A stretch of DNA of 50,804 bases from a virus. Position 1 is the stretch's first letter. The number at the start of each line of letters is the position of its first letter. Both the position numbers and the translations under genes were made by a program. The stretch is taken from IMG/VR virus record IMGVR_UViG_3300048582_000241, positions 1 through 50,804 of that record; one strand, 5' to 3'. The notes under the pieces were generated by a model. That model made no database searches, was not told the origin of the DNA, and saw only the letters and a program-made list of their open reading frames with translations. Positions 39,766 through 46,984 of the stretch are shown in pieces.

Positions 39766-40144
39766 TTTCAAACAAAAACCTCGCGAACCCCAGTAAAATC
39801 AAGGCTTCCCGAGGTTTCTCACGCGTGGAAAAGATCCAAAAGCTATATTAATAGTATCTTATTGGATCTTATTAAGATTATAAGAGAGATAGGAGATATC
39901 TCTATCTCTTACTCTTTGCCGTTTTCTTGTTAGATTCCTTTGGTATTAATTATAGTAACTGTTAAGATTACTTTTGGTTTATACTATGGTTATATACTTA
40001 ATAGGGAAACGAAAAAAAAAAAAAAAAAAAAGGGATTATATCTTTAAGTTTATTCTAGGATAATGCTTGGGGATATATATCTGGATTTAGTGTTTTAATA
40101 TTAACTATTCTGGGGACAGGGGTTATAACTGAACAATTATTATT
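39766..40144. other. Non-coding region with inverted repeats and an A20 run; origin-like
   Basis: No gene is found. The region contains an interrupted inverted repeat AAACCTCG (39776-39783) with CGAGGTTT (39810-39817), a perfect 9-base inverted repeat AAGATCCAA/TTGGATCTT (39831-39870), and a long near-palindrome centred on GAGATATCTC (39893-39902). It also holds an uninterrupted run of 20 A (40012-40031) and a leader segment (40101-40144) repeated before 40973. With the three palindromes and the initiator-like gene this is the best candidate for a replication origin or control region in the window, but no GC-skew or DnaA-box evidence is claimed. Confidence 0.5.
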
Positions 40145-40147
40145 ATG
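40101..40147 (+). repeat. Repeated 5' leader, copy 1
   Basis: TTAACTAnnCyGGGGACAGGGGT, then CTGAACAAyTATTATyATGA up to the start codon at 40145; the same string is repeated before 40973 with a two-base length difference in the middle. Confidence 0.8.
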
Positions 40148-40474
40148 AAACGATTTATTGTTTTAGGCTTAGGTTTTACTTTAGGCGGCTTTCATTTGGC
40201 TGGTAAGGTAATGAGTGACACTTCGAGTTCATTGGAGGGATACTTGGTTAACAAGGTTGATCCTTCTATTAGTTCTAAGGATGCTATCAACTTACGCAAG
40301 GCACAGACTCGTTTGATCCAGAAGGAGGCTAGGGATGCAGCTGTTAAGTCTGCTAGGTATCTAGGCTCGGGATTATCTGAGATTAGGTTACGTACTTCTA
40401 AGGCATCTGCTTTAGTTATGCAGCGATTTGGTTCTAGTTCTGAGGAAATATCTGTCACTGATGTTTCTAGTTAG
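40145..40474 (+). CDS. Small protein, paralogue of the gene at 37896
   Basis: 109 residues. Hydrophobic N-terminus MKRFIVLGLGFTLGGFHLAG, then Ser/Thr- and Lys/Arg-rich helical sequence (SSKDAINLRKAQTRLIQKEA). It shares MKR, LGGxHxA and S-x-x-D-x-x-x-x-R-x-A-x-T with the 84-residue protein at 37896. A membrane-associated or signal-like N-terminus is likely. The leader upstream is shared with the gene at 40973. Function unknown. Confidence 0.6.
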   Translation: MKRFIVLGLGFTLGGFHLAGKVMSDTSSSLEGYLVNKVDPSISSKDAINLRKAQTRLIQKEARDAAVKSARYLGSGLSEIRLRTSKASALVMQRFGSSSEEISVTDVSS

Positions 40475-40607
40475 GCTATTCCATTTATCTGGGATTATGT
40501 TGTTCTTGACCATAGCTCTCTTTATGAAGGGAGCTTTTGGTTTGATTATTATCTTACTAGGATGCTTACGGTTTATAATGTTGAGTATCATACGACTATT
40601 TAATTAA
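40461..40607 (+). CDS. Possible small membrane protein (48 aa)
   Basis: A 48-residue frame from ATG at 40461 (overlapping the previous gene by 14 bases; an internal start at 40497 is possible) to TAA at 40607. It is almost entirely hydrophobic in the middle (MLFLTIALFMKGAFGLIII). The analogous place after the paralogue at 37896 also has a membrane protein gene (38405), though with another gene between. The gap would otherwise be 157 bases without a gene. It could still be chance. Confidence 0.45.
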   Translation: MFLVRLFHLSGIMLFLTIALFMKGAFGLIIILLGCLRFIMLSIIRLFN

Positions 40608-40631
40608 TTATCATTTAAACTATTTATTATT

Positions 40632-40916
40632 ATGGCTACAACAGCTAAGACTATGCGTAAGAGAGTGCATAAGTTACCGGTTCGTGAGTTGAGTAAAAAC
40701 TCATTTGTATTATTATTATCTACATGTTACGATTTACCATACCATTTGGTTGATCGTGTTTACAGACGGCATGTTCCTTTCAGTATCGACCATGAGGTTG
40801 ATAGGTTAGAAGATACATTTCGTTTTCGATTATCTATTGTTAAACAAGAGCTATCGAGTATAGTTTCTATCGTTGGTATCTTAGATTTCATCGATGATGT
40901 CAATTTGTGTTATTAA
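40632..40916 (+). CDS. Small basic protein of unknown function
   Basis: 94 residues; the N-terminus is strongly basic (TTAKTMRKRVHKLPVRELSK), the rest helical and Leu/Val-rich (FRLSIVKQELSSIVSIVGIL). A basic head on a helical body could bind nucleic acid. Preceded by a TTATTATTATGG start region like its neighbours. No family recognised. Confidence 0.5.
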   Translation: MATTAKTMRKRVHKLPVRELSKNSFVLLLSTCYDLPYHLVDRVYRRHVPFSIDHEVDRLEDTFRFRLSIVKQELSSIVSIVGILDFIDDVNLCY

Positions 40917-40926
40917 TCTATTTATC

Positions 40927-40975
40927 TTAACTAAACCGGGGACAGGGGTGTCAATTCTGAACAACTATTATCATG
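40927..40975 (+). repeat. Repeated 5' leader, copy 2
   Basis: Same pattern as at 40101-40147: TTAACTA, CCGGGGACAGGGGT, then CTGAACAACTATTATCATGA ending in the start codon at 40973. Confidence 0.8.
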
Positions 40976-41578
40976 ACAACAACTGTTAAAACATTTGTGA
41001 GACCAGAGGGTACAGTGGAGTTTAAGGCTATCCACTTAGACATTAAGACTAACAAGTTTACTATGGTTTTAGGCTTTAAGGCCAAGGGTAAACGTAAGTT
41101 TGATTATGAGCCTATCTCCGGTAGATTTGGAGGAGAGCTACGCGATTACTTCACTAAGCTAGTTCCGGAGACTGTTCAGGTAGAGCAGACAACTCCGGAA
41201 GGACCTAAGATTGTTAGGGTTCCTACTGGGAAGATGTATACGCCATTTCAGAAGTATCTATCCAAACGAGGTATTGAGTTTGTTCCTAACATTTTAAGCC
41301 ATATGGTATTTACTGCAGACAATTTCTCTGAGAATTATTCTGAGTTTCCATTCAAGCTTATACGTTACAAAGACAACAACTCGTTGACTTTGGTTAACAC
41401 TGGTACAAAGAAGAAAGTATCTTCTATGGATCCAACTACCGGAGTTACTACTGACAAGTACTTCACTCGTACATTTGAGTACAACGGTAAAGTTCAGAAG
41501 GAATACTTTCCACCGAAATACTACACTCGATTGATTGTTGAGACAGTCAAAGAGGTTGAGGTATATCAAGAGGCTTAA
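40973..41578 (+). CDS. Protein of unknown function with repeated leader
   Basis: 201 residues, basic, beta-rich, with KAKGKRKFDYEPISGRFGGE near residue 45 and a long mixed C-terminal half. No membrane segment. The conserved leader (40927-40975) and the hairpin 10 bases after its stop suggest a well-expressed unit. Possibly a nucleic-acid-binding protein (abundant Lys, aromatic residues and Thr), but no motif proves it. Confidence 0.55.
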   Translation: MTTTVKTFVRPEGTVEFKAIHLDIKTNKFTMVLGFKAKGKRKFDYEPISGRFGGELRDYFTKLVPETVQVEQTTPEGPKIVRVPTGKMYTPFQKYLSKRGIEFVPNILSHMVFTADNFSENYSEFPFKLIRYKDNNSLTLVNTGTKKKVSSMDPTTGVTTDKYFTRTFEYNGKVQKEYFPPKYYTRLIVETVKEVEVYQEA

Positions 41579-41588
41579 TCATTTAATC

Positions 41589-41618
41589 AAGCGGTGCTGC
41601 TATGCGGTGCCGCTTTAA
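41589..41618 (+). terminator. Weak hairpin terminator after 40973-41578
   Basis: AAGCGG at 41589-41594 pairs with CCGCTT at 41610-41615 and is followed by TTTAATA. The T-run is short, so termination may be partial; the next gene starts 11 bases later. Confidence 0.5.
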
Positions 41619-41628
41619 TATATCATTT

Positions 41629-42315
41629 ATGGAAAAAACATATTTAGAGGCTTACTATGAACGTAGGCAAGAAGTTGAGGATGATTTTATAAAGCTTATG
41701 AATGATATTCATTTTGAATATCCACAAGCTGAGATATATCATCAACCCACATCGGATAATCCAAACAGAAAAATTTCATTTGTATGTGTTTTTAATGAAG
41801 AACAGATTGTTGAAATACTTTTCAATGAAGTTCCTTACGCGTTGAAATGTCATGGTATATCAACAATGATTAATTACAACTGCATAATGTTTTCTATTCA
41901 AGACATTATGAACAATATGACACACATTAGCAAATTTTATCGTTCTTCAAAAAAAGATTTTCTTGAACATCATTCTCATTTAATAAAATTTAATCCAATG
42001 AAAACTAAAAAAAAGAAAACTGTAAAAACGTTACAACACGTTGAGTTTACCAAAAAAGAATTCTTAGCTCCAGAGAGCATTAGATCCATGGCCGTTATCC
42101 ATACTAAAATCAAAAAGAATGGCGAGGCATCTGTTAGGATCTCCGACTGTAACCAAAGCATCAAGCTATGGAACGACCTCAACAATCCCGAAGAAGTTCA
42201 TGAAATGATTTTAAAATTAAACACTTTGATTTTAAATCTTCGAGAATTTAAACGGGAGGTTGGATTAAAACTACCGGGAAATGCAGCATCACTTAAATCA
42301 TTTCACAATGAGTAA
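41629..42315 (+). CDS. Protein of unknown function
   Basis: 228 residues from MEKTYLEAYYERRQEVEDDF (41629), preferred to an upstream ATG at 41602 that lies within the hairpin. Helical N-terminus, beta middle, a Lys-rich linker (PMKTKKKKTVKTL near residue 124) and a C-terminal helix pair (MILKLNTLILNLREFKREVG). Two-domain build, no known motif. Overlaps the next gene by eight bases. Confidence 0.5.
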   Translation: MEKTYLEAYYERRQEVEDDFIKLMNDIHFEYPQAEIYHQPTSDNPNRKISFVCVFNEEQIVEILFNEVPYALKCHGISTMINYNCIMFSIQDIMNNMTHISKFYRSSKKDFLEHHSHLIKFNPMKTKKKKTVKTLQHVEFTKKEFLAPESIRSMAVIHTKIKKNGEASVRISDCNQSIKLWNDLNNPEEVHEMILKLNTLILNLREFKREVGLKLPGNAASLKSFHNE

Positions 42316-42571
42316 ATTAATTATCCCCGAGCAAGGAGAAAAACTTACTCCTTCACAAGAATTGTACAATCGATTAATGCAAAGACTACTTGATTCAGGT
42401 AGTCACACTATTCGATTTGAAACATCTTCATGTGCTCCGGCACATGGTTGGTGTGAAACTGAATATGCTATTATGCCATACGTGGCAGAAATTCTACGAA
42501 AAAATGATTGCATTGTTAGCTCTGCTGTCAATCATTTTGTTACTGACTGGACCATTGTAAAAAACTTTTAA
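42308..42571 (+). CDS. Small protein of unknown function
   Basis: 87 residues starting MSKLIIPEQGEKLTPSQ (42308). The middle has ETSSCAPAHGWCETEY and a later NDCIVSSAVNHF. It overlaps its upstream neighbour by eight bases. Cys/His content could bind a metal. No family recognised. Confidence 0.5.
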   Translation: MSKLIIPEQGEKLTPSQELYNRLMQRLLDSGSHTIRFETSSCAPAHGWCETEYAIMPYVAEILRKNDCIVSSAVNHFVTDWTIVKNF

Positions 42572-42573
42572 TC

Positions 42574-42804
42574 ATGGCAAAATCAATTTTCCCTTCGATT
42601 TATTGTTGTGTTATCAACTCTAATGCTGACAATTTCACTCAATATGCTGATGATATTCCGGACATCGAGTTCTTTGAACAAGCTGTACGAGAAAAGACGT
42701 GCTTTACTCTTGAAGAATTTCAAGATAAATTTAATCGTGTAGAAGTAAATAGTAATATTCACTTCATTCGTTTTATTGAGTTCAAAACCAAAGAACGATT
42801 TTAA
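42574..42804 (+). CDS. Small acidic protein of unknown function
   Basis: 76 residues, acidic, with YADDIPDIEFFEQAVREKTC in the middle. Two bases after the previous gene and 26 bases before a strong terminator, so it ends this transcript. Confidence 0.5.
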   Translation: MAKSIFPSIYCCVINSNADNFTQYADDIPDIEFFEQAVREKTCFTLEEFQDKFNRVEVNSNIHFIRFIEFKTKERF

Positions 42805-42830
42805 GGCGATTTAAGAAACTTTTATTAATC

Positions 42831-42866
42831 AAACGACACTCAGTTCATTCAGGGTGTCGTTTTAAT
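42831..42866 (+). terminator. Strong terminator
   Basis: AAACGACAC (42831-42839) with GTGTCGTTT (42854/42855-42863), about 15-base loop, followed by TTTT. It separates 40973-42804 from the genes that follow. Confidence 0.8.
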
Positions 42867-42876
42867 TACACGTCAA

Positions 42877-43047
42877 ATGAAATACGTCTTATTCGTCATT
42901 TATTACAATGACCGTGTTATTGGTTTCAGACCATATTTCAAATTCACTTCTTTAGAAGTTTACGAATTGGCTGCTAAGAAAGATCCAAAAACATGGAACG
43001 ATGGCCAAAATTCTCTACAACAAAAATCAATAATTTTAAACTTTTAG
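42877..43047 (+). CDS. Small protein (56 aa) of unknown function
   Basis: A 56-residue frame from ATG at 42877 to TAG at 43047, beginning MKYVLFVIYYNDRVIGF and ending SLQQKSIILNF. It starts 11 bases after the terminator and ends two bases before the next start, which fills the gap exactly. Beta-strand-like N-terminus. No motif recognised. Confidence 0.6.
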   Translation: MKYVLFVIYYNDRVIGFRPYFKFTSLEVYELAAKKDPKTWNDGQNSLQQKSIILNF

Positions 43048-43049
43048 AA

Positions 43050-43847
43050 ATGAAATTTACTTTCAACAATTGGTATCAAGTCTATTTGAATAACCAGTAC
43101 ATTAGATTGATGGAAGCTACGAGTGATAAAATTTTGTATCATCAACGTGGTTACAAGTATGATGATAAACCCAGAGAAACATCGTATCGAAATGTTTTAT
43201 GGTTTTGGATAAACAAATATTTTGTTACTATGTTTGGTAGATCTAACTTTTCATATTACGCTCATTTTGATATCTACGGTAATCCAGTAGACTCTCAAAA
43301 CAGATGCGGAAATGAAATTTATATTCACACTTCGTTATCATCATGCTTTGAACCGGAGATAACTTTCAGTTACGATAATCAACGTTATAAGTTTAGACCT
43401 CATTCAAACAGAGTGATATCAGAAGATTTTATCAAAGAGCAAGTATTTGCTTATGTGAATAAACATATTCTGTTTGTTTCTGGAATATTTAGAGATTTTC
43501 AAATCCTTCACAATTTAACCAAGAAAGAAACTATTGAGAGGTATCGTTTTCATCTGCAACAAAAAAAGTTGGAAGCATCATACTACGATCGTACACAAGA
43601 GGTTTATGATTACATCTACAAAAAATACAATGTTTGTTTAGAACATGATTTTGGCGATGATGATAAAGCCTACAATTATGTTTTCAATATGTTTAAATCC
43701 GGTAAGGAAAAAAGAAAAGATACTTGTTATATCCGAACTCTTAGACCTTTTGAAATGCTAGATGGATTCGATGGTGACATCGATGAAATAGAAGAATATC
43801 TTGAAGAAAATTACGACTATCCAAACGATAACACAATTTACTTATAA
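43050..43847 (+). CDS. Protein of unknown function
   Basis: 265 residues from MKFTFNNWYQVYLNNQYIRL (43050); an earlier ATG at 42993 lies inside the preceding small gene. Rich in Tyr, Phe and Asn, with a charged helix (RYRFHLQQKKLEASYYDRTQ) near residue 190 and a very acidic C-terminus (DGDIDEIEEYLEENYDY). No enzyme motif or membrane segment. Confidence 0.5.
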   Translation: MKFTFNNWYQVYLNNQYIRLMEATSDKILYHQRGYKYDDKPRETSYRNVLWFWINKYFVTMFGRSNFSYYAHFDIYGNPVDSQNRCGNEIYIHTSLSSCFEPEITFSYDNQRYKFRPHSNRVISEDFIKEQVFAYVNKHILFVSGIFRDFQILHNLTKKETIERYRFHLQQKKLEASYYDRTQEVYDYIYKKYNVCLEHDFGDDDKAYNYVFNMFKSGKEKRKDTCYIRTLRPFEMLDGFDGDIDEIEEYLEENYDYPNDNTIYL

Positions 43848-43849
43848 TC

Positions 43850-44194
43850 ATGAAAAAAGAAGAAATTTTAATTAGGCTTATCGAACACTACGAAAAAGCT
43901 ATAGAAGATTTAACTAAACTAAATCCAAACAGAGGTGAATTTAAACATTACATTGTAGATAATGATATTGGAAATGGTATATGTTATTGTGCTTTTATGC
44001 GATTAGGTGTGAAAATTTATAAAAAAGATTGGGTTGTAAGGAACTATCAACAAATAAGTGATGAAATAAAAAGCAGTTATTGGGGTCCTATATTACCAAT
44101 TCAAGGAACTTACAAAGAATTTATAGTTCCATTGAAACATCGAATATTAATCATGAAACAAGAACTTTTAATACCAGAAAAAAATGAAAACTAG
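43850..44194 (+). CDS. Small protein of unknown function
   Basis: 114 residues starting MKKEEILIRLIEHYEKAIED, a clear amphipathic helix, with a central GNGICYCAFMRLG and a helical C-terminus. It overlaps the next gene by 11 bases. No recognised family. Confidence 0.5.
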   Translation: MKKEEILIRLIEHYEKAIEDLTKLNPNRGEFKHYIVDNDIGNGICYCAFMRLGVKIYKKDWVVRNYQQISDEIKSSYWGPILPIQGTYKEFIVPLKHRILIMKQELLIPEKNEN

Positions 44195-44819
44195 AAACAA
44201 AACAGAATTCAAAGTAGTTGAATATAGTGGAATGTTTGCTGTTTACAAATTAATTAATGGAAATTATAGTGATCGAATGATCACTCAATTTCTTTATATC
44301 AATGAAGAAGAACGCGAACAAGCTTTAGCCTGGGCAAATACATTTGCTCAAAGCGAGAATTTGTTGGATATCTTAGAACAGCAAATTGACAGTACAGCTA
44401 TTGGAAGCATAATTAATATGGCTGCTCAACAACTATATTATAACTGTCTTGGATTTCATCGTGCAATTCATTACGATTCATGTTCATTAGCTGCTGATGC
44501 TATTGAAGATTATTATGATGAATTTGAAGAAAACCATAGTTTAGAAAAACATGTTGAAAAAGAAGTTTTGGCTAATTTAATGACACAACAATTTGAAGAT
44601 TTAAAACCAAAACGTTCTGATTTTCCTGATGAACTTATTGTCAAATTAAAAGATAGATTGGCAACAGTTAAATTTGAAAAACAATTGCTGTTGAGTCGAC
44701 TTGAAAAACTAAAATTTGCGGAGCAACTTGAATTTCAAAAGAAAAAACATTTGCGAACTAATTTGACTGAAATTCAAGATTCAATCAAAAGAGTAAAAAG
44801 TTGGATAGCAGAATATTAA
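44184..44819 (+). CDS. Helical protein of unknown function
   Basis: 211 residues. Mixed N-terminal domain (KVVEYSGMFAVYKLINGNYS) then mostly helix with a coiled coil in the last 80 residues (KFEKQLLLSRLEKLKFAEQL). Last gene before a separate promoter at 44801-44833. Function unknown. Confidence 0.5.
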   Translation: MKTRNKTEFKVVEYSGMFAVYKLINGNYSDRMITQFLYINEEEREQALAWANTFAQSENLLDILEQQIDSTAIGSIINMAAQQLYYNCLGFHRAIHYDSCSLAADAIEDYYDEFEENHSLEKHVEKEVLANLMTQQFEDLKPKRSDFPDELIVKLKDRLATVKFEKQLLLSRLEKLKFAEQLEFQKKKHLRTNLTEIQDSIKRVKSWIAEY

Positions 44820-44833
44820 AATTGTTACATTTG
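44801..44833 (+). promoter_or_regulatory. Promoter of the monocistronic gene 44867-45643
   Basis: TTG at 44801-44803 and TACATTTG at 44826-44833 with 22 bases between match the Bacteroidota -33/-7 promoter. It overlaps the end of the upstream coding region, 33 bases before the start codon. Confidence 0.65.
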
Positions 44834-44866
44834 TAAAAATAATGTTTAACTAAAAAATATTTTACA

Positions 44867-45643
44867 ATGGGAGCAATGACACCTAAAGGACCAAATCCTT
44901 TGATTACAGATTCAAACAGCCCACTATACACAGAGCTTTCAAAGCTAGGTGCAAGATGGGTAACAACTGGCTTAATTGGCGATGCTCAGGTATTTGCCGG
45001 CAGAGGTTACGACCAGTACGTTATTGATACAAATTTCCAAGACAAAATTGATGTCGCCGTTGGAGATTTTGTACTATTAGGAAACAGAAGCGGAGTAGTT
45101 ACTCAGGTAACATTAAACGGTGGTTCAACCAAAGTTATTTCAATCGGAGTTCGCGAAGACATGAAATACCTTCCGGAAGATTACAGAAGTAATCCAACGG
45201 CCTACGGTTATACAGCAACCGGCTTCGATAGACAAATCACCTACATTCTAGATCCTTCGGCTGTAACTGCAGGTAATAGAGTTGCAAACACTTTCCTATT
45301 TATTGGAACTTTGCTTATAATGAAACAAAGAAAAGCTGATCCTGCGACATGGGGAAAATATGCAAACGATGTTTTGTTGGCAAACAGCAAAGGTTTAGAT
45401 CCACTATTTAAAATTGGACCATTACAGCCTAATGCTGATAATATAACAACAGATGAAGGAACAGTAGCACAAGCTTTTACTGGATATTCAATTGTTGATG
45501 GTGCCGATAATTTAACAAACGGAGACGTTGTATGGACTTCTGTTACCAGACAAATTCCTATTGCTGATGGTGAGTATTTCTGCAGCACAACTTCTACATA
45601 CATTTTCATTGAAAATGGTGTTGTTGCAGACCTTCCGGTATAA
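44867..45643 (+). CDS. Beta-rich protein of unknown function in its own transcription unit
   Basis: 258 residues. Gly/Thr/Val/Asp-rich, with strands such as DVAVGDFVLLGNRSGVVTQV and a C-terminal YIFIENGVVADLPV. The composition looks like a virion or secreted beta-protein more than like the small early proteins around it. It has its own promoter (44801-44833) and a strong terminator (45662-45687), which together indicate high or separately timed expression. Codon use is richer in C/G ends than in the flanking genes. Possibilities are a capsid decoration protein placed away from the late block or an abundant early protein; nothing decides. Confidence 0.55.
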   Translation: MGAMTPKGPNPLITDSNSPLYTELSKLGARWVTTGLIGDAQVFAGRGYDQYVIDTNFQDKIDVAVGDFVLLGNRSGVVTQVTLNGGSTKVISIGVREDMKYLPEDYRSNPTAYGYTATGFDRQITYILDPSAVTAGNRVANTFLFIGTLLIMKQRKADPATWGKYANDVLLANSKGLDPLFKIGPLQPNADNITTDEGTVAQAFTGYSIVDGADNLTNGDVVWTSVTRQIPIADGEYFCSTTSTYIFIENGVVADLPV

Positions 45644-45661
45644 TAGATTTAAGAATCAATC

Positions 45662-45687
45662 AAACCACCTTTAGGGTGGTTTTTTTA
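45662..45687 (+). terminator. Strong terminator
   Basis: AAACCACC with GGTGGTTT around a short loop, then seven T. It ends the single-gene transcript 44867-45643. Confidence 0.85.
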
Positions 45688-45694
45688 GCTCTAT

Positions 45695-45925
45695 ATGTCA
45701 TATAAATTATTTCTCATAGGAAAAAAAGCTGTTAAGATATTACAGCGTTTCGACAATAGCGTGCTTGTGGAGTACGTGGCTACTGAAAAACAGTCCAGTG
45801 TAAACCCATCACTCATTAAATCTATTAATGTGGAAAGTAAACGAAATGAAAAAAGTAATCTAAAATCTAACAAAAATGATAACAAAAGGAACAATAGTGA
45901 TCCCCAAACAAGATTTGATTTTTGA
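45695..45925 (+). CDS. Small protein of unknown function, possibly frameshifted at the C-terminus
   Basis: 76 residues. The first 45 are a compact beta pattern (KLFLIGKKAVKILQRF, then SVLVEYVATEKQ) seen in small phage proteins; the last 30 are Lys/Asn-rich low complexity overlapping the next gene by 50 bases. In another frame from about 45820 the sequence reads to a natural-looking end (WKVNEMKKVI) and stops at 45883, so a +1/-1 shift or sequence change near 45820-45850 is possible. Confidence 0.45.
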   Translation: MSYKLFLIGKKAVKILQRFDNSVLVEYVATEKQSSVNPSLIKSINVESKRNEKSNLKSNKNDNKRNNSDPQTRFDF

Positions 45926-46070
45926 AGACAAATCAATAAGTTTTCTCAAAGGTCGAGAATACACAGTTATGAATGACTGCAACACTTTAGAGAAAGCTCA
46001 ACTTATTAATGAAGACAATGAAAATCACACAATTGGTTGTTGGTTCACAAAATTTAAAATCAAAAAATAA
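45876..46070 (+). CDS. Small protein of unknown function
   Basis: 64 residues from MITKGTIVIPKQDL, beta-rich with a final basic CWFTKFKIKK. It overlaps the previous frame by 50 bases and precedes the outer-membrane gene by 21 bases. The SH3-like pattern of G-T/V-I-x-F-L-K-G-R-E-Y is a guess. Confidence 0.5.
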   Translation: MITKGTIVIPKQDLIFEDKSISFLKGREYTVMNDCNTLEKAQLINEDNENHTIGCWFTKFKIKK

Positions 46071-46091
46071 CTTTAAAAACAATTTAAAATC

Positions 46092-46583
46092 ATGAAAAAA
46101 TTCATCACATTATTAATGTTAACAGCAGCTTTTAGCATTAATGCTCAATTCAAATCAGGAGAATTAAAATATTCACAGATTAATATTTTGACAGATCCAT
46201 ACGCCATGTACCAAGAGCAAGGTTTATACATTGGCGGAGAATACGAAAAAGTAGAAAACTGGCTTTATATTAAAGCAGGATTGGAATTCTTTCCGGGACT
46301 TGAAGGCGGATACAACTCCCTTACTTTGGGAGGTGGCCTCAACTTTAAATACGGTCATTTTGATGACTGGAGATATTACGTAGGTATGAAATATGCTTTT
46401 GTAAATCGAGGTAAAGAATTGTATATCAATCCGGCCATCGAAGGAGGTTTATCTTATTCATTTGAAAACGGAACAACCGTTGGATTAAGAGCAGATGCTA
46501 TGTACCGAAATGACTTTCTTTGGTCAGGAGCTAATGCTGATATTCAACTAAGCGGTTTTATATTATTATCTTTTAAATTATAG
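46092..46583 (+). CDS. Predicted outer-membrane beta-barrel protein with signal peptide
   Basis: 163 residues. MKKFITLLMLTAAFSINAQF is a standard signal peptide (cleavage after INA, residue 18). The mature part is a series of alternating amphipathic strands with Gly/Tyr turns (GLYIGGEYEKVENWLYIKAG, YYVGMKYAFVNRG, GTTVGLRADAMYR) and ends GFILLSFKL, like the closing strand of flavobacterial outer-membrane barrels. A phage gene for a host-surface barrel suggests altered receptor or permeability properties of infected cells, for example blocking superinfection; that function is inferred. Confidence 0.75.
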   Translation: MKKFITLLMLTAAFSINAQFKSGELKYSQINILTDPYAMYQEQGLYIGGEYEKVENWLYIKAGLEFFPGLEGGYNSLTLGGGLNFKYGHFDDWRYYVGMKYAFVNRGKELYINPAIEGGLSYSFENGTTVGLRADAMYRNDFLWSGANADIQLSGFILLSFKL

Positions 46584-46585
46584 TT

Positions 46586-46984
46586 ATGGGCTGGACAAGC
46601 AAAAGTTACAGACGTTGGAACTCCAACAAAAGTGAGAGCATTTTTGATGAAAAAGATGCCGAAGAATTTATAACAGAAGAATTTGTATATCATGGTTATT
46701 CATTTGCCATGGTTCATTTTTCAAAAGAATACGATGAATGGGTGCTTTATTGCCTTGCAAAAAATTCCAGAGGAACAACATTTATTTTTGTTGTTTTAAT
46801 CCAATTAAAAGACAACGAAATTTATTGGAAAACTATTTCAGAAGACGAAGGTCCAAGACCGACAAAATGTCCTTCTGAAATTTTTAAGTTTGCTCCAAAG
46901 GCTACTTCTGATTATGCAATAGATTGGAGAAAATCTTGCTTAGAAAATAATACTAAACTTAATAGAATATTTCATAATGTCTAG
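46586..46984 (+). CDS. Small protein, MGWTS-start family of unknown function
   Basis: 132 residues starting MGWTSKSYRRWNSNKS, with VLIQLKDNEIYWKTISEDEG and PRPTKCPSEIFKF. The MGWT start plus EGP-x-x-x-K-C-P pattern seems to recur in proteins of mobile elements, but I cannot attach a function. Three bases after the barrel gene; overlaps the next by eight. Confidence 0.5.
   Translation: MGWTSKSYRRWNSNKSESIFDEKDAEEFITEEFVYHGYSFAMVHFSKEYDEWVLYCLAKNSRGTTFIFVVLIQLKDNEIYWKTISEDEGPRPTKCPSEIFKFAPKATSDYAIDWRKSCLENNTKLNRIFHNV

Noticed and set aside
40012-40031. Run of 20 A as a functional element by itself
   Set aside because: Homopolymers of this length are also prone to sequencing and assembly error; it is recorded within the non-coding region but not given its own function.
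40192-40458. 88-codon minus-strand frame antisense to the paralogue at 40145
   Set aside because: The plus-strand frame has paralogy to 37896 and a conserved leader; the antisense frame has neither.
41294-41569. 91-codon minus-strand frame within 40973-41578
   Set aside because: Antisense to a gene with a conserved leader; no promoter or homologous pattern supports it.
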